The notes: a model not told the origin generated them from the sequence alone. Counted from the stretch's first letter, positions 17,142 to 26,129 are shown. The stretch: 64,000 nt of DNA from Grimontia sedimenti (GCF_011045095.1 NZ_JAALDL010000005.1:183502-247501); one strand, 5' to 3'. Program-made: numbers and translations.

Positions 17142-18360
17142 TTAGAACTTTAAATTATTTCGGGCATTTTGCATGTTACTGCCCGTTAGAAAAGTTGGAC
17201 TCTCTTTGTTCATCGCTTTAATTTTGGGAAGTTCTCCCATCTGCGCATTGAGTACGTCGGCAGCATGATTGAGTGCAACCCATTGATGGTCTATTGTCGT
17301 TTCGGTTTGCACATAGATATGATGCCCGGCGTCACCAAATTCTTTCAGGTAATGAGTTACATCATCAGTGTTGCTCTCATCTCCAATATCATTCATTCCC
17401 AAGGAGTTGTTGCCGAGGATGCAGTTTGTGCCTGCCTCATCAATACATTTTTGCATTAACTCTTTAGTGAACGCTGGTTTTGTTGTCCAAACCAATTCGT
17501 CATTAACAACCTCGTAGTCATTCCACATGTTGTACGCCATGGCTATGGGGGTTTTGTCCCATCTCTTCGCAGCAACTTTTATTTGCCAGCGAAGGCATGA
17601 TTTGTCGCTTTCAAGGGTCATACCTCCGTTTAACAATGATTGCACGTTGTGTTTTCCGTCAGGTCGGCTGTAATCGCCTTTGTTGCGCCACATTGTTTCT
17701 GCGTGGTGGGTCATGCAGCCAGAAACAGCGAGCTCCCTAATAACAGAAACATTGTCGTATTTATCAGCAAGTTTCTCTTGTAAGTCTCTCCAGTGTGTTC
17801 TGAAAGATTGCTTCCAATGGGAAGGAATGATGCCTTGCTTGTTATTTTTGAAATAGGCTTTTACGCCGCACATTTCTTCCGCAGTAGCGTTCTGTCCCTT
17901 CTCACAATTCTTCAGCTTGTATTTCCCATTGTGCTCATGATAAGTGAGCCATTTTGGAGAAAAAACACCTGAGAAAACACGTAATTTGATGCCAAGAGTA
18001 TTCGTTGTTTCAGGGTCATTGTTCCACTCGTTGACGCGTGCAATCGCCTGATCAATGACATTATTTTCAGTGATTGGTCCAGCTTGTTTTTTTTTGAAGG
18101 TGACGCCACTCAACCTGAACAACAAGCCCATCAATGAATTCACCAATAGGCCTTTGTTCTATTTGCCCATCACTTGTTTCAACAGAAACGAGTTGATAGG
18201 GGTCGTCGTATCCATTTCGATCAGAGGTAAAGTTGTTGACTGAGCCATCAACATCACCACGCAATACGAAGCCTGTAATACGTTCTTTAGATTCTGCAAA
18301 GGCGATGTTTGCATTCAAAACGAGTAACAGCGTTAAGGCTGACTTTACGAAGCTTTTCAT
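17142..18360 (-). pseudogene. exported protein gene interrupted by frameshift in an A9 tract
   Basis: An N-terminal frame starts at ATG 18360 (AGGAGG upstream) with a signal peptide ending in AFA, and runs about 90 codons to HLQKK. There a run of nine A (18087-18095 on the plus strand as T) throws it into a stop ten codons later. The C-terminal frame, about 316 codons, opens at the same tract and continues to 17142. With eight A the two join into one protein of about 405 aa. Motifs such as WRDLQEKLADKYD and an acidic residue near VSGCMTHHAE recall TIM-barrel glycoside hydrolases, but I cannot name a family. It lies between two RTX genes. It may be a true pseudogene, a slippage-regulated gene or a sequencing error. 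Confidence 0.7.
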
Positions 18361-18383
18361 TGGCTCCTCCTTGAACCAAGCAG

Positions 18384-18413
18384 AATGCTGGGGAAGTTTG
18401 GAACCCCAGCATT
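18384..18413 (-). terminator. hairpin after 455-aa RTX gene
   Basis: AATGCTGGGG and CCCCAGCATT form a perfect 10-bp stem with a 10-base loop, 11 bp past the RTX stop codon and 24 bp before the next start. There is no T tract, so it may be an attenuator or RNA-stabilising hairpin within a shared transcript. Confidence 0.55.
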
Positions 18414-18424
18414 CAAATAGTGAA

Positions 18425-19792
18425 TTAAACGAAATCAAACATATCGCTTGTCACTTTGTTGGCGTTGAAGTCTTCCAACGTCACTGTTGTGTGGTTGCCC
18501 AGATCAAGCACGGTATCGGCACCAACCTGAGTAATACTTACTTGATTGAATTTCGTCAGCAGAGAGCTATCGATTTGTATTTTGTCGCCCTGACCTTTGC
18601 TGAAATCAGCGATGGTGTCATTGTGATCACGATATTCGAAGAAGAAGGTATCTGCGCCGAAACCACCAACTAGGTAGTCATCGCCGTTGCCACCAACGAG
18701 CAGGTCATCACCATTCTCGCCGTATAGACAGTCATCTTCGCCGCCACCATAAAGTTTGTCGGAGTTTGCGCCGCCCTTAAGGATGTCGTTACCCATGTGA
18801 CCTTCGAGAATGTCAGCATGATAACCACCGTCCAGATAGTCATTGCCTTTACCACCATTCAGGTAGTCTTCACCGGCTTCACCATACAGGGTGTCATGAC
18901 CTTCCGAACCGCGGAGTTCATCATTGTTGTTGCCGCCATACAGGGTGTCATTTCCCGTACCGCCATGCATGTAATCCAACATATTACCGCCGTACATGGT
19001 GTCGTTTCCTGCACCACCTAGCATCCGGTCATCATTGCCTTCGCCGTGCATGATGTCGTCGCCGTCGCCACCGACCAGGTAGTCGTTGCCACCGCCGCCA
19101 TAAAGTTCATCGTTACCGACATCACCGTAAAGTTCATCACCACCGCTGCCGCCGTAAAGCTTGTCATCGCCTAAGCCACCGCCCAATTTGTCAGCGCCGT
19201 TTTCGCCTCTCAGCTGATCGTTGTCGGCGCCACCATAAAGCTGGTCGTTTTCGCTACCACCCCAGAGTGAATCTTGGCCTTCGCCACCACGGATAAAGTC
19301 ATCGCCTTCATTGCCCCACAGTACGTCATTGCCTTCATCGCCATTTATCTCGTCGTTGCCTTCATTACCGAAGAGGACATCATTACCCAAGCCGCCACTA
19401 ACAAAGTCATCTCCTTCGTTGCCTCGTGCTTTGTCGTCGCCATCACCACCATAAAGGTTATCTTGGCCTTTTCCGCCATAAAGATCGTCAGTGCCGGTTC
19501 CGCCATACAGGTTATCGTCACCATCAAAGCCCTCAACTCGGTCATCGCCCGAATCACCGTAAAGGTTGTCGTTCGACAGACCACCACGTACCCAGTCGTT
19601 CCCCGCGTCACCATGCACTTCATCTGTGCCTTTACCGCCGATAACAGTGTCATCACCATCACCGCCATAGATAAAGTCTGTGCCGTCCCAACCTTCGATG
19701 TAGTCGTTTCCACCGTTGCCATAGATAAAATCGACGCCATTTGTGCCGATGATGTGGTCATCATTTTCTGTTCCATTGATGATGTTGGCCAT
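18425..19792 (-). CDS. RTX calcium-binding repeat protein, 455 aa
   Basis: Nearly the whole chain from residue 8 to about 370 is an uninterrupted array of GGxGxDxUx nonapeptides. The C-terminal cap reads FFFEYRDHND, then IQIDSSLLTKFNQ and TTVTLEDFNA, as in type I secretion substrates. It has one Cys. There is no signal peptide and no other domain. The ATG at 19792 starts MANIINGTENDD, closely like the start of the 1373 protein. It heads a minus-strand series: RTX-455, frameshifted exported protein, RTX-1100, lipoprotein. These may have been acquired together. The function beyond calcium binding is unknown. Confidence 0.9.
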   Translation of the reverse strand: MANIINGTENDDHIIGTNGVDFIYGNGGNDYIEGWDGTDFIYGGDGDDTVIGGKGTDEVHGDAGNDWVRGGLSNDNLYGDSGDDRVEGFDGDDNLYGGTGTDDLYGGKGQDNLYGGDGDDKARGNEGDDFVSGGLGNDVLFGNEGNDEINGDEGNDVLWGNEGDDFIRGGEGQDSLWGGSENDQLYGGADNDQLRGENGADKLGGGLGDDKLYGGSGGDELYGDVGNDELYGGGGNDYLVGGDGDDIMHGEGNDDRMLGGAGNDTMYGGNMLDYMHGGTGNDTLYGGNNNDELRGSEGHDTLYGEAGEDYLNGGKGNDYLDGGYHADILEGHMGNDILKGGANSDKLYGGGEDDCLYGENGDDLLVGGNGDDYLVGGFGADTFFFEYRDHNDTIADFSKGQGDKIQIDSSLLTKFNQVSITQVGADTVLDLGNHTTVTLEDFNANKVTSDMFDFV

Positions 19793-20369
19793 TTGATGCT
19801 CCGTTTGTCTGATTGAGGAAAAATCGATCGCGATGTAAGCGCTTTCTTGCCAGCGGAATCTGACGTATCAGCGGATGAGTTTCCATAGTAAAAAGTTTCA
19901 GAAATGAGACGTTTTTTTGTCGAATTAATTGCCGGACTGTTTAAAGGGGGAATGCGGTGGAAAATGCGCGGTATTTTTTAGTTTTCGCTAAAGAAAATAA
20001 ATAATTCTATAAAAATCAGATGATTTACTTACTTTTCCGTTTGTAAATTTGATGTTGTTACTAAGAGGATTCTAAAAAAATTAGTCATTAGAAAATAAGA
20101 AAGTATGGAATATGAATGAAATGTTGTTGGAAGAGATGAAAAGTGGGAATTTTTTACCATTTTTCTGGGTATTTCGTGTGAATCATTCGAATTAATTGTT
20201 GATATGGTACGTTTGAATATATATGTGAGTCTATTGATTACTCTTTCAGTTTTTCATTTAGTTGGTTGATATGTATAAAATAAGAGGCTGGGGAGCCTCT
20301 TATTTCAGAATATTTTAATGCTCTTAACTTCAACAATATAATTGAACAAGCTTGGGCAATAGTCTCTCG
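19793..20369. other. AT-rich intergenic region between RTX and thioesterase genes
   Basis: No gene is seen in this 577-bp stretch. It is strongly AT-rich from 19,980 to 20,270, as expected for an H-NS-silenced or foreign promoter region of the RTX gene. An AAGCGCTT core lies at 19837-19844, half-matching the operator-like palindrome upstream of the GH3 gene. A strong hairpin (20278-20305) closes the region. Confidence 0.5.
20278..20305 (-). terminator. terminator after acyl-CoA thioesterase
   Basis: A perfect 12-bp stem AAATAAGAGGCT / AGCCTCTTATTT with a GGGG (plus) loop and A/T flanks on both sides lies about 65 bp past the thioesterase stop codon. Confidence 0.75.
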
Positions 20370-20855
20370 CTACTTGAGAAGTTTTACATGCGCTTCCATC
20401 TCTTCGCCGATTTGTTTACGCATGTTCATCAGGCGAATAGCAGATTGCTCAAGCTCTTTGTCTTCGTCAGTTTCCGGCACCCATTTCGGGATAGGCGTTG
20501 GCTTACCGTTTTCGTCCACGGCCACCATAATGACGATACAGTGGGTGGTGAGACGGTTATTCATCTCTTTTGGGTCACTTGCCTGCACATCAATCGCAAT
20601 ATGCATGGAAGATGTGCCCGTGTAGATGACTTTGGCACTGACTTCGACAAGGTTGCCAACGTGAATCGGTTGCACGAAGCGAATACCGCCAGCGTATGCC
20701 GTTATGCAATATTTGCCACTCCATGCTGCTGCATTTGCGTAGGCTGCAAGGTCAATCCATTTCATCACGGCACCACCGTGTACCTTTCCGCCAAAGTTAA
20801 CGTCTCCGGGCTCTGCCAGAAAACGTAATGTCATTTCCCTTTGTCCTGCACTCAT
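20370..20855 (-). CDS. acyl-CoA thioesterase (hotdog fold, YciA/BACH-like)
   Basis: A 161-aa single hotdog-domain protein that hydrolyses acyl-CoA to free acid and CoA. The family signature is clear: N-terminal TLRFLAEPGDVNFGGKVHGGAVMKWID with the catalytic Asn/Asp region, then the YAGGIRFVQPIHVGNLVEV strand pair. It resembles YciA/YkhA-type enzymes, which are hexameric and cytoplasmic. The ATG at 20855 has AGGA upstream. It is monocistronic, flanked by a strong terminator and by the sugar-binding protein operon that ends upstream. Chain-length preference cannot be read from sequence. Confidence 0.93.
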   Translation of the reverse strand: MSAGQREMTLRFLAEPGDVNFGGKVHGGAVMKWIDLAAYANAAAWSGKYCITAYAGGIRFVQPIHVGNLVEVSAKVIYTGTSSMHIAIDVQASDPKEMNNRLTTHCIVIMVAVDENGKPTPIPKWVPETDEDKELEQSAIRLMNMRKQIGEEMEAHVKLLK

Positions 20856-20959
20856 TCTTTGTCCTTACTGCATGAGATATCTTGGGTATATTCTATTTAT
20901 AACAAACGCAGTAAAGGCTGTAGAGCTTTATCGAAATTTCTTATGGTTAGCGATTAACG

Positions 20960-22210
20960 TTAGCCATTGAAGTGCACACTGGCAGCAATTTTCATTAACT
21001 GGCTAATGGCTTCTTCTTCGGTAAAGGTATCGTCGTTGAAATAGTGGTTAATCAGCTCAAGCATGGCTTCCTGAAGTTGGGGGGCGACAGCCATGGAATC
21101 GGACATGCTGGGTAGTAGGGTGGCGTTTGCTTCGGCATGAATAAACGCTTGTTTGGACGCTTTGGCGCAGAGATCAAATGGCGTCATGTCGACATCTTTG
21201 AGAATGGGAATTGAGCCTTTCTTCTGGTTAAAGCGGGACTGAAAATCAGAGGAAACCAGGGTGTTTGCCAGTTGATTCGCCATGTTTTCAGACCCTTCTG
21301 TTCTCAGCCGGAATAACACAAAGCTATCGACATTGTAGATAAAGGTATTGGCAGTCCCCGGCGCGGGCAGGCAGTCATAATCTTGATTAGGGGTGAGCTT
21401 CATATAACTGAGCTCACCCTTTACCCAGTCTCCCTGAAGCTGCATGGCGGCTTTCCCCTCTGCCAAATTCAAGGTCGCGGTGTCCCATGAAACGGGTAGT
21501 GATGGGTCAGTCATATAAGGCTTGAGGCGACGGAATGTCTTAAATAGCTCAACGGTTTTTTGATTCGTCACCAAAGCATCATCAAACTCAATCAGGAGTT
21601 CGCGATAGTAATCGCTGCCATAGAGGCCCAGTGCGAGCACTTCAAACAGAATCGCCAGTTGCCAAGGCTCATTGCCAATGGAAAGGGCGGGGATCCCTTG
21701 CCCTTTCAGCGCTTCAGCGACGGTGAAAAACTCATCCCAATTCGTAGGTGGGGTGAGTTTATGTTTGTCAAAAACAGCCCTGTTTACCCATAGCCAGTTC
21801 ACGCGGTGAATGTTGACAGGGGCGGCGACAAAATGATTTTTGTAAGTGTTGATGCTGGTAGCAATATCAGGGAGTCTTTCGTCCCACTTTTGCTCGATGG
21901 CGACAGAGTGTAAGTCAGAAACAAACCCCAATGTCGCCCAGGATTGGATTCCCGGCCCTTCAATCAGCGCCATTTCCGGCGGGTTTCCAGCAATGGCTCT
22001 GGCTTGTAAGACGGTCATCGCAGTATCGCCACCACCGCCATGAACGGGCGAACTTTTTAAGGCAATACCTTGTTGTTCGAGCGCAGATTCCAGCTCTGCC
22101 AATGCCTCACGTTCGCCGTTCGATGTCCACCAGTGAAGCAACTCGACGGCATTACCCACTGAGGGGAAACTGGCTGCCAGCAAAGCCGTGGCGAGAAGGG
22201 TTCTTTTCAT
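20960..22210 (-). CDS. GtsA-like ABC sugar-binding protein (probable sensor partner)
   Basis: A 416-aa periplasmic binding protein of the extracellular solute-binding family 1, with signal peptide 1-21. The mature start VELLHWWTSNGE and the HGGGGDTAMTVLQARAIAGN block are very like GtsA, the glucose/mannose-binding protein of Pseudomonas-type ABC transporters. No gtsBCD permease or MsmK-like ATPase is nearby. Its ATG follows the stop of a histidine kinase gene after two bases, with AGAGGA inside the kinase end, so it is the third gene of an RR-HK-SBP operon. The likely role (inference) is to present glucose to the kinase rather than to a transporter. Confidence 0.9.
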   Translation of the reverse strand: MKRTLLATALLAASFPSVGNAVELLHWWTSNGEREALAELESALEQQGIALKSSPVHGGGGDTAMTVLQARAIAGNPPEMALIEGPGIQSWATLGFVSDLHSVAIEQKWDERLPDIATSINTYKNHFVAAPVNIHRVNWLWVNRAVFDKHKLTPPTNWDEFFTVAEALKGQGIPALSIGNEPWQLAILFEVLALGLYGSDYYRELLIEFDDALVTNQKTVELFKTFRRLKPYMTDPSLPVSWDTATLNLAEGKAAMQLQGDWVKGELSYMKLTPNQDYDCLPAPGTANTFIYNVDSFVLFRLRTEGSENMANQLANTLVSSDFQSRFNQKKGSIPILKDVDMTPFDLCAKASKQAFIHAEANATLLPSMSDSMAVAPQLQEAMLELINHYFNDDTFTEEEAISQLMKIAASVHFNG

Positions 22211-22212
22211 TG

Positions 22213-23727
22213 TTATTCCTCTCTGGGTAGCGACAGAGTGACAACGAGGCCACCATCTGCGTGATTTTGCAAAACCAACTTGCCAGCATGACCACGAACA
22301 ATATTGCGCACGATACTCAGCCCAAGCCCTGTGCCTTCTTCCTTTTCCTGATGAATGCGGAAGTAGGGTTCGAACACGCGCTCCCGAAGTTCATCCGGAA
22401 TACCGGGACCATGGTCTCGGATTTTGATGACCAGATTACGGGGAGTATCCAGCACGCTGACATCCACGTGTCCTCCATATTTCACGCCGTTCTCTATCAG
22501 GTTGTGCAGCATTCGTTTTATGGCAACGGGTTTACACAGAAACGATTGGGAAGCAGAGCCCAAAACGGCGACCTGACTTTCTCCAGAGCCATAGAAGGCG
22601 CTGATTTCCTCGAGGACAGCGTTGATATCCACCCATTCGACCTGTTCGCGGATATCTGTGTCTTTGATGTAGTGCAGGGCACCTTGGACCATAAACTCGA
22701 GCTCGTTGAGTGAACGTTCAAAACGGATTTTGGTTTCTTCATCATCCAGCATTTCCGTGCGAAGTTTCAGGCAAGCAATAGGGGTTTTGAGATCATGGGA
22801 TATCGCGCCGAACAGCAAATCCCGGTCACGTATATAAGCGCGGATGCGACGGTTCATGGTGTTGAATGCATGGACGGCGGCAATGAGTTCGCCGCTGCCT
22901 TCTTCTTTAATAATGGGCGCATCCATCTTGCTTCCCATCAATTTGGCTGCGCGGGCTAGATTCTTAATTGGCTTGATCTCCCGGCGCACGATCAGCCAGG
23001 TACAAAGTAAAACAAACACCGAGGTCAGCAGGATGAAATTAAGCTGGCGAGCATCGAGAAAGCGTGATTCCAGCGAGACATAGGGTGCAGGAAGGTTGGT
23101 GGCCAGATACAACCATTGTTCCGGTGCATCGGGCGCGCTTTGCTTATTGGGGAGCTTGAACTGCATCACCAGCACGGGTGGGTCATCTTTCACCTTTTCG
23201 ATAGTGTAGCGGGCAAAGGCGCGTGGAATATCGTCAAGTGGCACTTCGGCATCGTAAACCCGCAAATCGTCGCGCTTGCTGAAGTTAATGTCGATAGACA
23301 TTTGCTGGCCAAGCGTTCTTTTCAGCACGTCGCTGACGGTTTGTTCCAGGTCCCGTTTTCTCTCCGATGCCGCTAATCCTCTAGCGTCAATTCTCTTGCT
23401 GTTGAGCGAGATAAAAAAACGGGTTCCGCCCATGCTGCGATTTTGCTCAAGCACCAAATGGCGGCTCGACTTGGGCAATTTTCGGTAGTAAGAGACAGTG
23501 AACGCAGCATTGGAGGCAATGCTTTCCAGCGAGGTTTCCAAGCCTTCTTGTTCCTGCAAATAGCTGTATCGATACCAGACCGCGCTGGTCAGTGCCTGCG
23601 ATGTCAGAATGACCAGAGAAAGCATCAGAATAAAACGGCTGGCGAGACCCAACGGCCAGATTCGGTTGAACAACTGACCCTTCGTTTCTTGCTTATCGTC
23701 TTCTTTAGGCTGAGGCTCAGGCTTCAT
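22213..23727 (-). CDS. sensor histidine kinase (GtrS/EnvZ-like layout)
   Basis: A 504-aa inner-membrane kinase. A 30-residue cytoplasmic start is followed by TM1 (31-51), a periplasmic domain of about 175 residues, TM2 (229-247), HAMP (to about 300), and a HisKA domain with FGAISHDLKTP (phospho-His311). A HATPase follows with HNLIENGVKYGG, DHGPGIPDE and GTGLGLSIV. It overlaps the response regulator gene by 11 bp and is followed at 2 bp by a GtsA-like binding protein. It therefore probably senses sugar, directly or through the binding protein. The targets may include the divergent ptsG (inference). Confidence 0.93.
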   Translation of the reverse strand: MKPEPQPKEDDKQETKGQLFNRIWPLGLASRFILMLSLVILTSQALTSAVWYRYSYLQEQEGLETSLESIASNAAFTVSYYRKLPKSSRHLVLEQNRSMGGTRFFISLNSKRIDARGLAASERKRDLEQTVSDVLKRTLGQQMSIDINFSKRDDLRVYDAEVPLDDIPRAFARYTIEKVKDDPPVLVMQFKLPNKQSAPDAPEQWLYLATNLPAPYVSLESRFLDARQLNFILLTSVFVLLCTWLIVRREIKPIKNLARAAKLMGSKMDAPIIKEEGSGELIAAVHAFNTMNRRIRAYIRDRDLLFGAISHDLKTPIACLKLRTEMLDDEETKIRFERSLNELEFMVQGALHYIKDTDIREQVEWVDINAVLEEISAFYGSGESQVAVLGSASQSFLCKPVAIKRMLHNLIENGVKYGGHVDVSVLDTPRNLVIKIRDHGPGIPDELRERVFEPYFRIHQEKEEGTGLGLSIVRNIVRGHAGKLVLQNHADGGLVVTLSLPREE

Positions 23728-24424
23728 GAATCACATCTGCACTCAGCATATAACCTTCATTGCGAAGTGTGCGGATCAGCGAATGGTCCTGATCTTCCAG
23801 TTTGGCGCGAAGACGACTGACTTGAATATCTATACCGCGTTCGAGTGGCATGGCTTCACGGCCGCGAATAGTTTCAGAAATAATGTTGCGGCTAAGGGGT
23901 TGGTTAGGGTGGCGGAGGAAAAGACTAAGCAAAGAGAAATCAGCGCCAGAAAGCGTGGTTTCATCACCGCTCGGCGTGACCAGAACCCGTGCCAGCGTAT
24001 CGAGCTTCCAATCCAGGAAACAAATATAGCGCGCACCCTCTAAGCCCTGATTGAACTGAGAACGACGCAGCAGCGCTTTGATTCGCGCCAGCAATTCGCG
24101 CGGGCTGAAAGTTTTGGTGATGTAATCGTCTGCGCCCAGCTCAAGCCCAGTGACTCGGTCGATTTCATCCGTCACGGCGGTGAGCATGATGATAGGAACG
24201 TTGGAGGTTTTTCGGATTTGGCTACAGAGCGTGAAACCATCATCCCCCGGTAGCATCACATCGAGGATAATCAGACTCGGCTCTCCCTGAGCCAGCACCT
24301 TGTGCATCTGCTCGCCATCGACGGCGGTCACAACATCAAAGCCTGATTTTGTCAGGTAAGCACTGAGCGCATCTCTCAGTTCTTCGCTGTCATCGACAAT
24401 CAAAATCCTTTTCTGAAATGCCAT
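23717..24424 (-). CDS. OmpR-family response regulator
   Basis: A 235-aa regulator: receiver domain (1-120) with acidic pair D11-D12, phospho-acceptor D55 in IILDVMLPG, T82 and K104, then a winged-helix DNA-binding domain (about 130-232) ending LRNEGYMLSAD. The residue after the conserved Lys is Thr (ITKTF) where almost all receivers have Pro (KPF). The ATG at 24424 has AAGGAG. It is the first gene of the RR-HK-SBP operon, and its promoter region (24425-24662) is shared with divergent ptsG, a likely target. Confidence 0.95.
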   Translation of the reverse strand: MAFQKRILIVDDSEELRDALSAYLTKSGFDVVTAVDGEQMHKVLAQGEPSLIILDVMLPGDDGFTLCSQIRKTSNVPIIMLTAVTDEIDRVTGLELGADDYITKTFSPRELLARIKALLRRSQFNQGLEGARYICFLDWKLDTLARVLVTPSGDETTLSGADFSLLSLFLRHPNQPLSRNIISETIRGREAMPLERGIDIQVSRLRAKLEDQDHSLIRTLRNEGYMLSADVIHEA

Positions 24425-24497
24425 GAATCATCTCCTTGTTTTCCTATGCACAATCATGGCATTGGGGAAAATTTGGACGGGGGATGGGCGGCGATTA

Positions 24498-24513
24498 TGC
24501 GAACGGTTTCACA
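24498..24513. promoter_or_regulatory. CRP-like site upstream of ptsG
   Basis: TGCGA-ACGGTT-TCACA matches the CRP consensus TGTGA-N6-TCACA with one mismatch. It is centred about 43 bp before the start point expected from a TATGTA -10-like box at 24537-24542, close to a class II position. E. coli ptsG is also CRP-activated. The site lies in the shared region with the divergent regulator operon. Confidence 0.55.
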
Positions 24514-24662
24514 GCTTTTTTCTGGGGCAATTCGACTATGTAACCGTGTTGATACAAACCGATTTCCAAATGATACCTGCGGCGTATCTCAGCGAAATAA
24601 GATGAAAGCATCCCGACACATTGAGGCCGGGAAACACACACTTCATTTAAGAGGGATCTGTT

Positions 24663-26129
24663 ATGTTCAGCTCATTCTTTGGACAAGCACAAAAAATCGG
24701 GCGTTCGCTGATGCTGCCTGTCGCTGTGTTGCCAGCGGCGGGTTTAATGCTCGGTGTCGGTAACTTTGGTTTAACACAACAACTGTTCTTTCCAGATGCA
24801 TTCTGGTCAATCATGATGCAATCTGCGGATATGATTTTCGGCAACATCACACTGCTATTTGTCATTGGTGTCGCGATTGGTTTGGCAAAAAACAACGATG
24901 GTACTGCCGCACTGGCTGCTGTGGCAGGGTGGATTGTGTTCAACGCCGCCATGGGCCAAACCGTTGTACTTCGAGGCATAGAGGAGCATCAGGGCTATCT
25001 CACCCAAATGATAGGGATAAACAGCCTGAACACCGGGATATTCGGTTCGCTCCTAATTGGTTCGTTTGCGGCTTACTTCTTTAACCGATTCCACACTATC
25101 AAGCTGCCAGACTATCTCGCCTTCTTTGCCGGCAAGCGTTTTGTGCCGATCATTACTGCCTTTGTGTCACTGTTCCTGGGTATCGCCTGTGCCTTTGTCT
25201 GGCCGCTGGTGAGTGCCGGTATTTACGGTGGTATTGATGCAGTGAGTGGACTTGGTCAACCGGCTGCATTCGGCATTTATGGCTTTGTTGAACGTGCGCT
25301 GATCCCACTGGGCTTACACCATGTTTGGAATGCGGTGTGGTTCTTTGAAGTAGGCAGCTTCGTCAACGAAAACGGCGATGTGGTTCGCGGTGAGCTGCAA
25401 CGATTCTTCGCCGGTGACAAAACAGCAACCGGTCTTGGTGGCGGCTTTATGTACACCATGTGGGCTTTGCCAGCGGCTGCATTGGCGATGTATCACTGCG
25501 CTGCACCAGAGAAAAAAGTCATGGTAGGTGGCTTGATGGCATCCGCTGCGTTCACTTCATGGTTAACCGGCATTACAGAGCCTGTGGAATTCACCTTCCT
25601 GTTCGTCGCACCGGTTTTGTACTTTGTACACTGTGTGCTGACGGGCATTGGCTTTGCCATCACGAACTACTTTGAAATCCTCCATAGCACCGATTTCGCA
25701 CATGGTGCGCTGCAGTTCTTCCTCTACTGGGGGTTGTCAGAGAATGCAGCACTTTACGCCATTATTGGTCCTCTTTGGGCGGCGCTTTATTACTTCCTAT
25801 TCCGTTTCGCGATAACCACGTTCGATTTGAAAACGCCGGGTCGCGAAGGTGAAAGTGAAGCAGAAGCTGCAACATCCAACGTTGTTGGTGAAGAACTGGC
25901 TCACAACTTGGTGTTTGCTATGGGCGGCAAGAGCAATATCCAGAATGTGGATGCCTGTATCACTCGACTGCGTGTGAACCTGAAGGACATCAAGCAGGCC
26001 AATATCGACTCAATTAAAGCGCTGGGTGCTGTCGATGTAGTAGTGGTTGGTGACAATTTGCAGGCTATCTTTGGTACTCAATCTGACAACATAAAAACGG
26101 ATATGACTGCGGTACTTGGTTCCTCCTAA
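24663..26129 (+). CDS. ptsG: PTS glucose transporter subunit EIIBC (PtsG-like)
   Basis: A 488-aa membrane protein that imports and phosphorylates a hexose, probably glucose, using phosphate passed from EIIA-Glc. The EIIC domain (1-390) carries SLMLPVAVLPAAGLMLGVGN at the start, the FAGKRFVPII segment and the TGITEPVEFTFLFVAP motif with the substrate-binding Glu. A linker starting LKTPGRE leads to EIIB with the phosphorylated Cys432 in VDACITRLR. There is no fused EIIA, as in E. coli PtsG (477 aa). AGAGGGA precedes the ATG. It is transcribed away from the SBP/two-component operon. Substrate could also be GlcNAc or a glucoside, but PtsG is the better match. Confidence 0.93.
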   Translation: MFSSFFGQAQKIGRSLMLPVAVLPAAGLMLGVGNFGLTQQLFFPDAFWSIMMQSADMIFGNITLLFVIGVAIGLAKNNDGTAALAAVAGWIVFNAAMGQTVVLRGIEEHQGYLTQMIGINSLNTGIFGSLLIGSFAAYFFNRFHTIKLPDYLAFFAGKRFVPIITAFVSLFLGIACAFVWPLVSAGIYGGIDAVSGLGQPAAFGIYGFVERALIPLGLHHVWNAVWFFEVGSFVNENGDVVRGELQRFFAGDKTATGLGGGFMYTMWALPAAALAMYHCAAPEKKVMVGGLMASAAFTSWLTGITEPVEFTFLFVAPVLYFVHCVLTGIGFAITNYFEILHSTDFAHGALQFFLYWGLSENAALYAIIGPLWAALYYFLFRFAITTFDLKTPGREGESEAEAATSNVVGEELAHNLVFAMGGKSNIQNVDACITRLRVNLKDIKQANIDSIKALGAVDVVVVGDNLQAIFGTQSDNIKTDMTAVLGSS

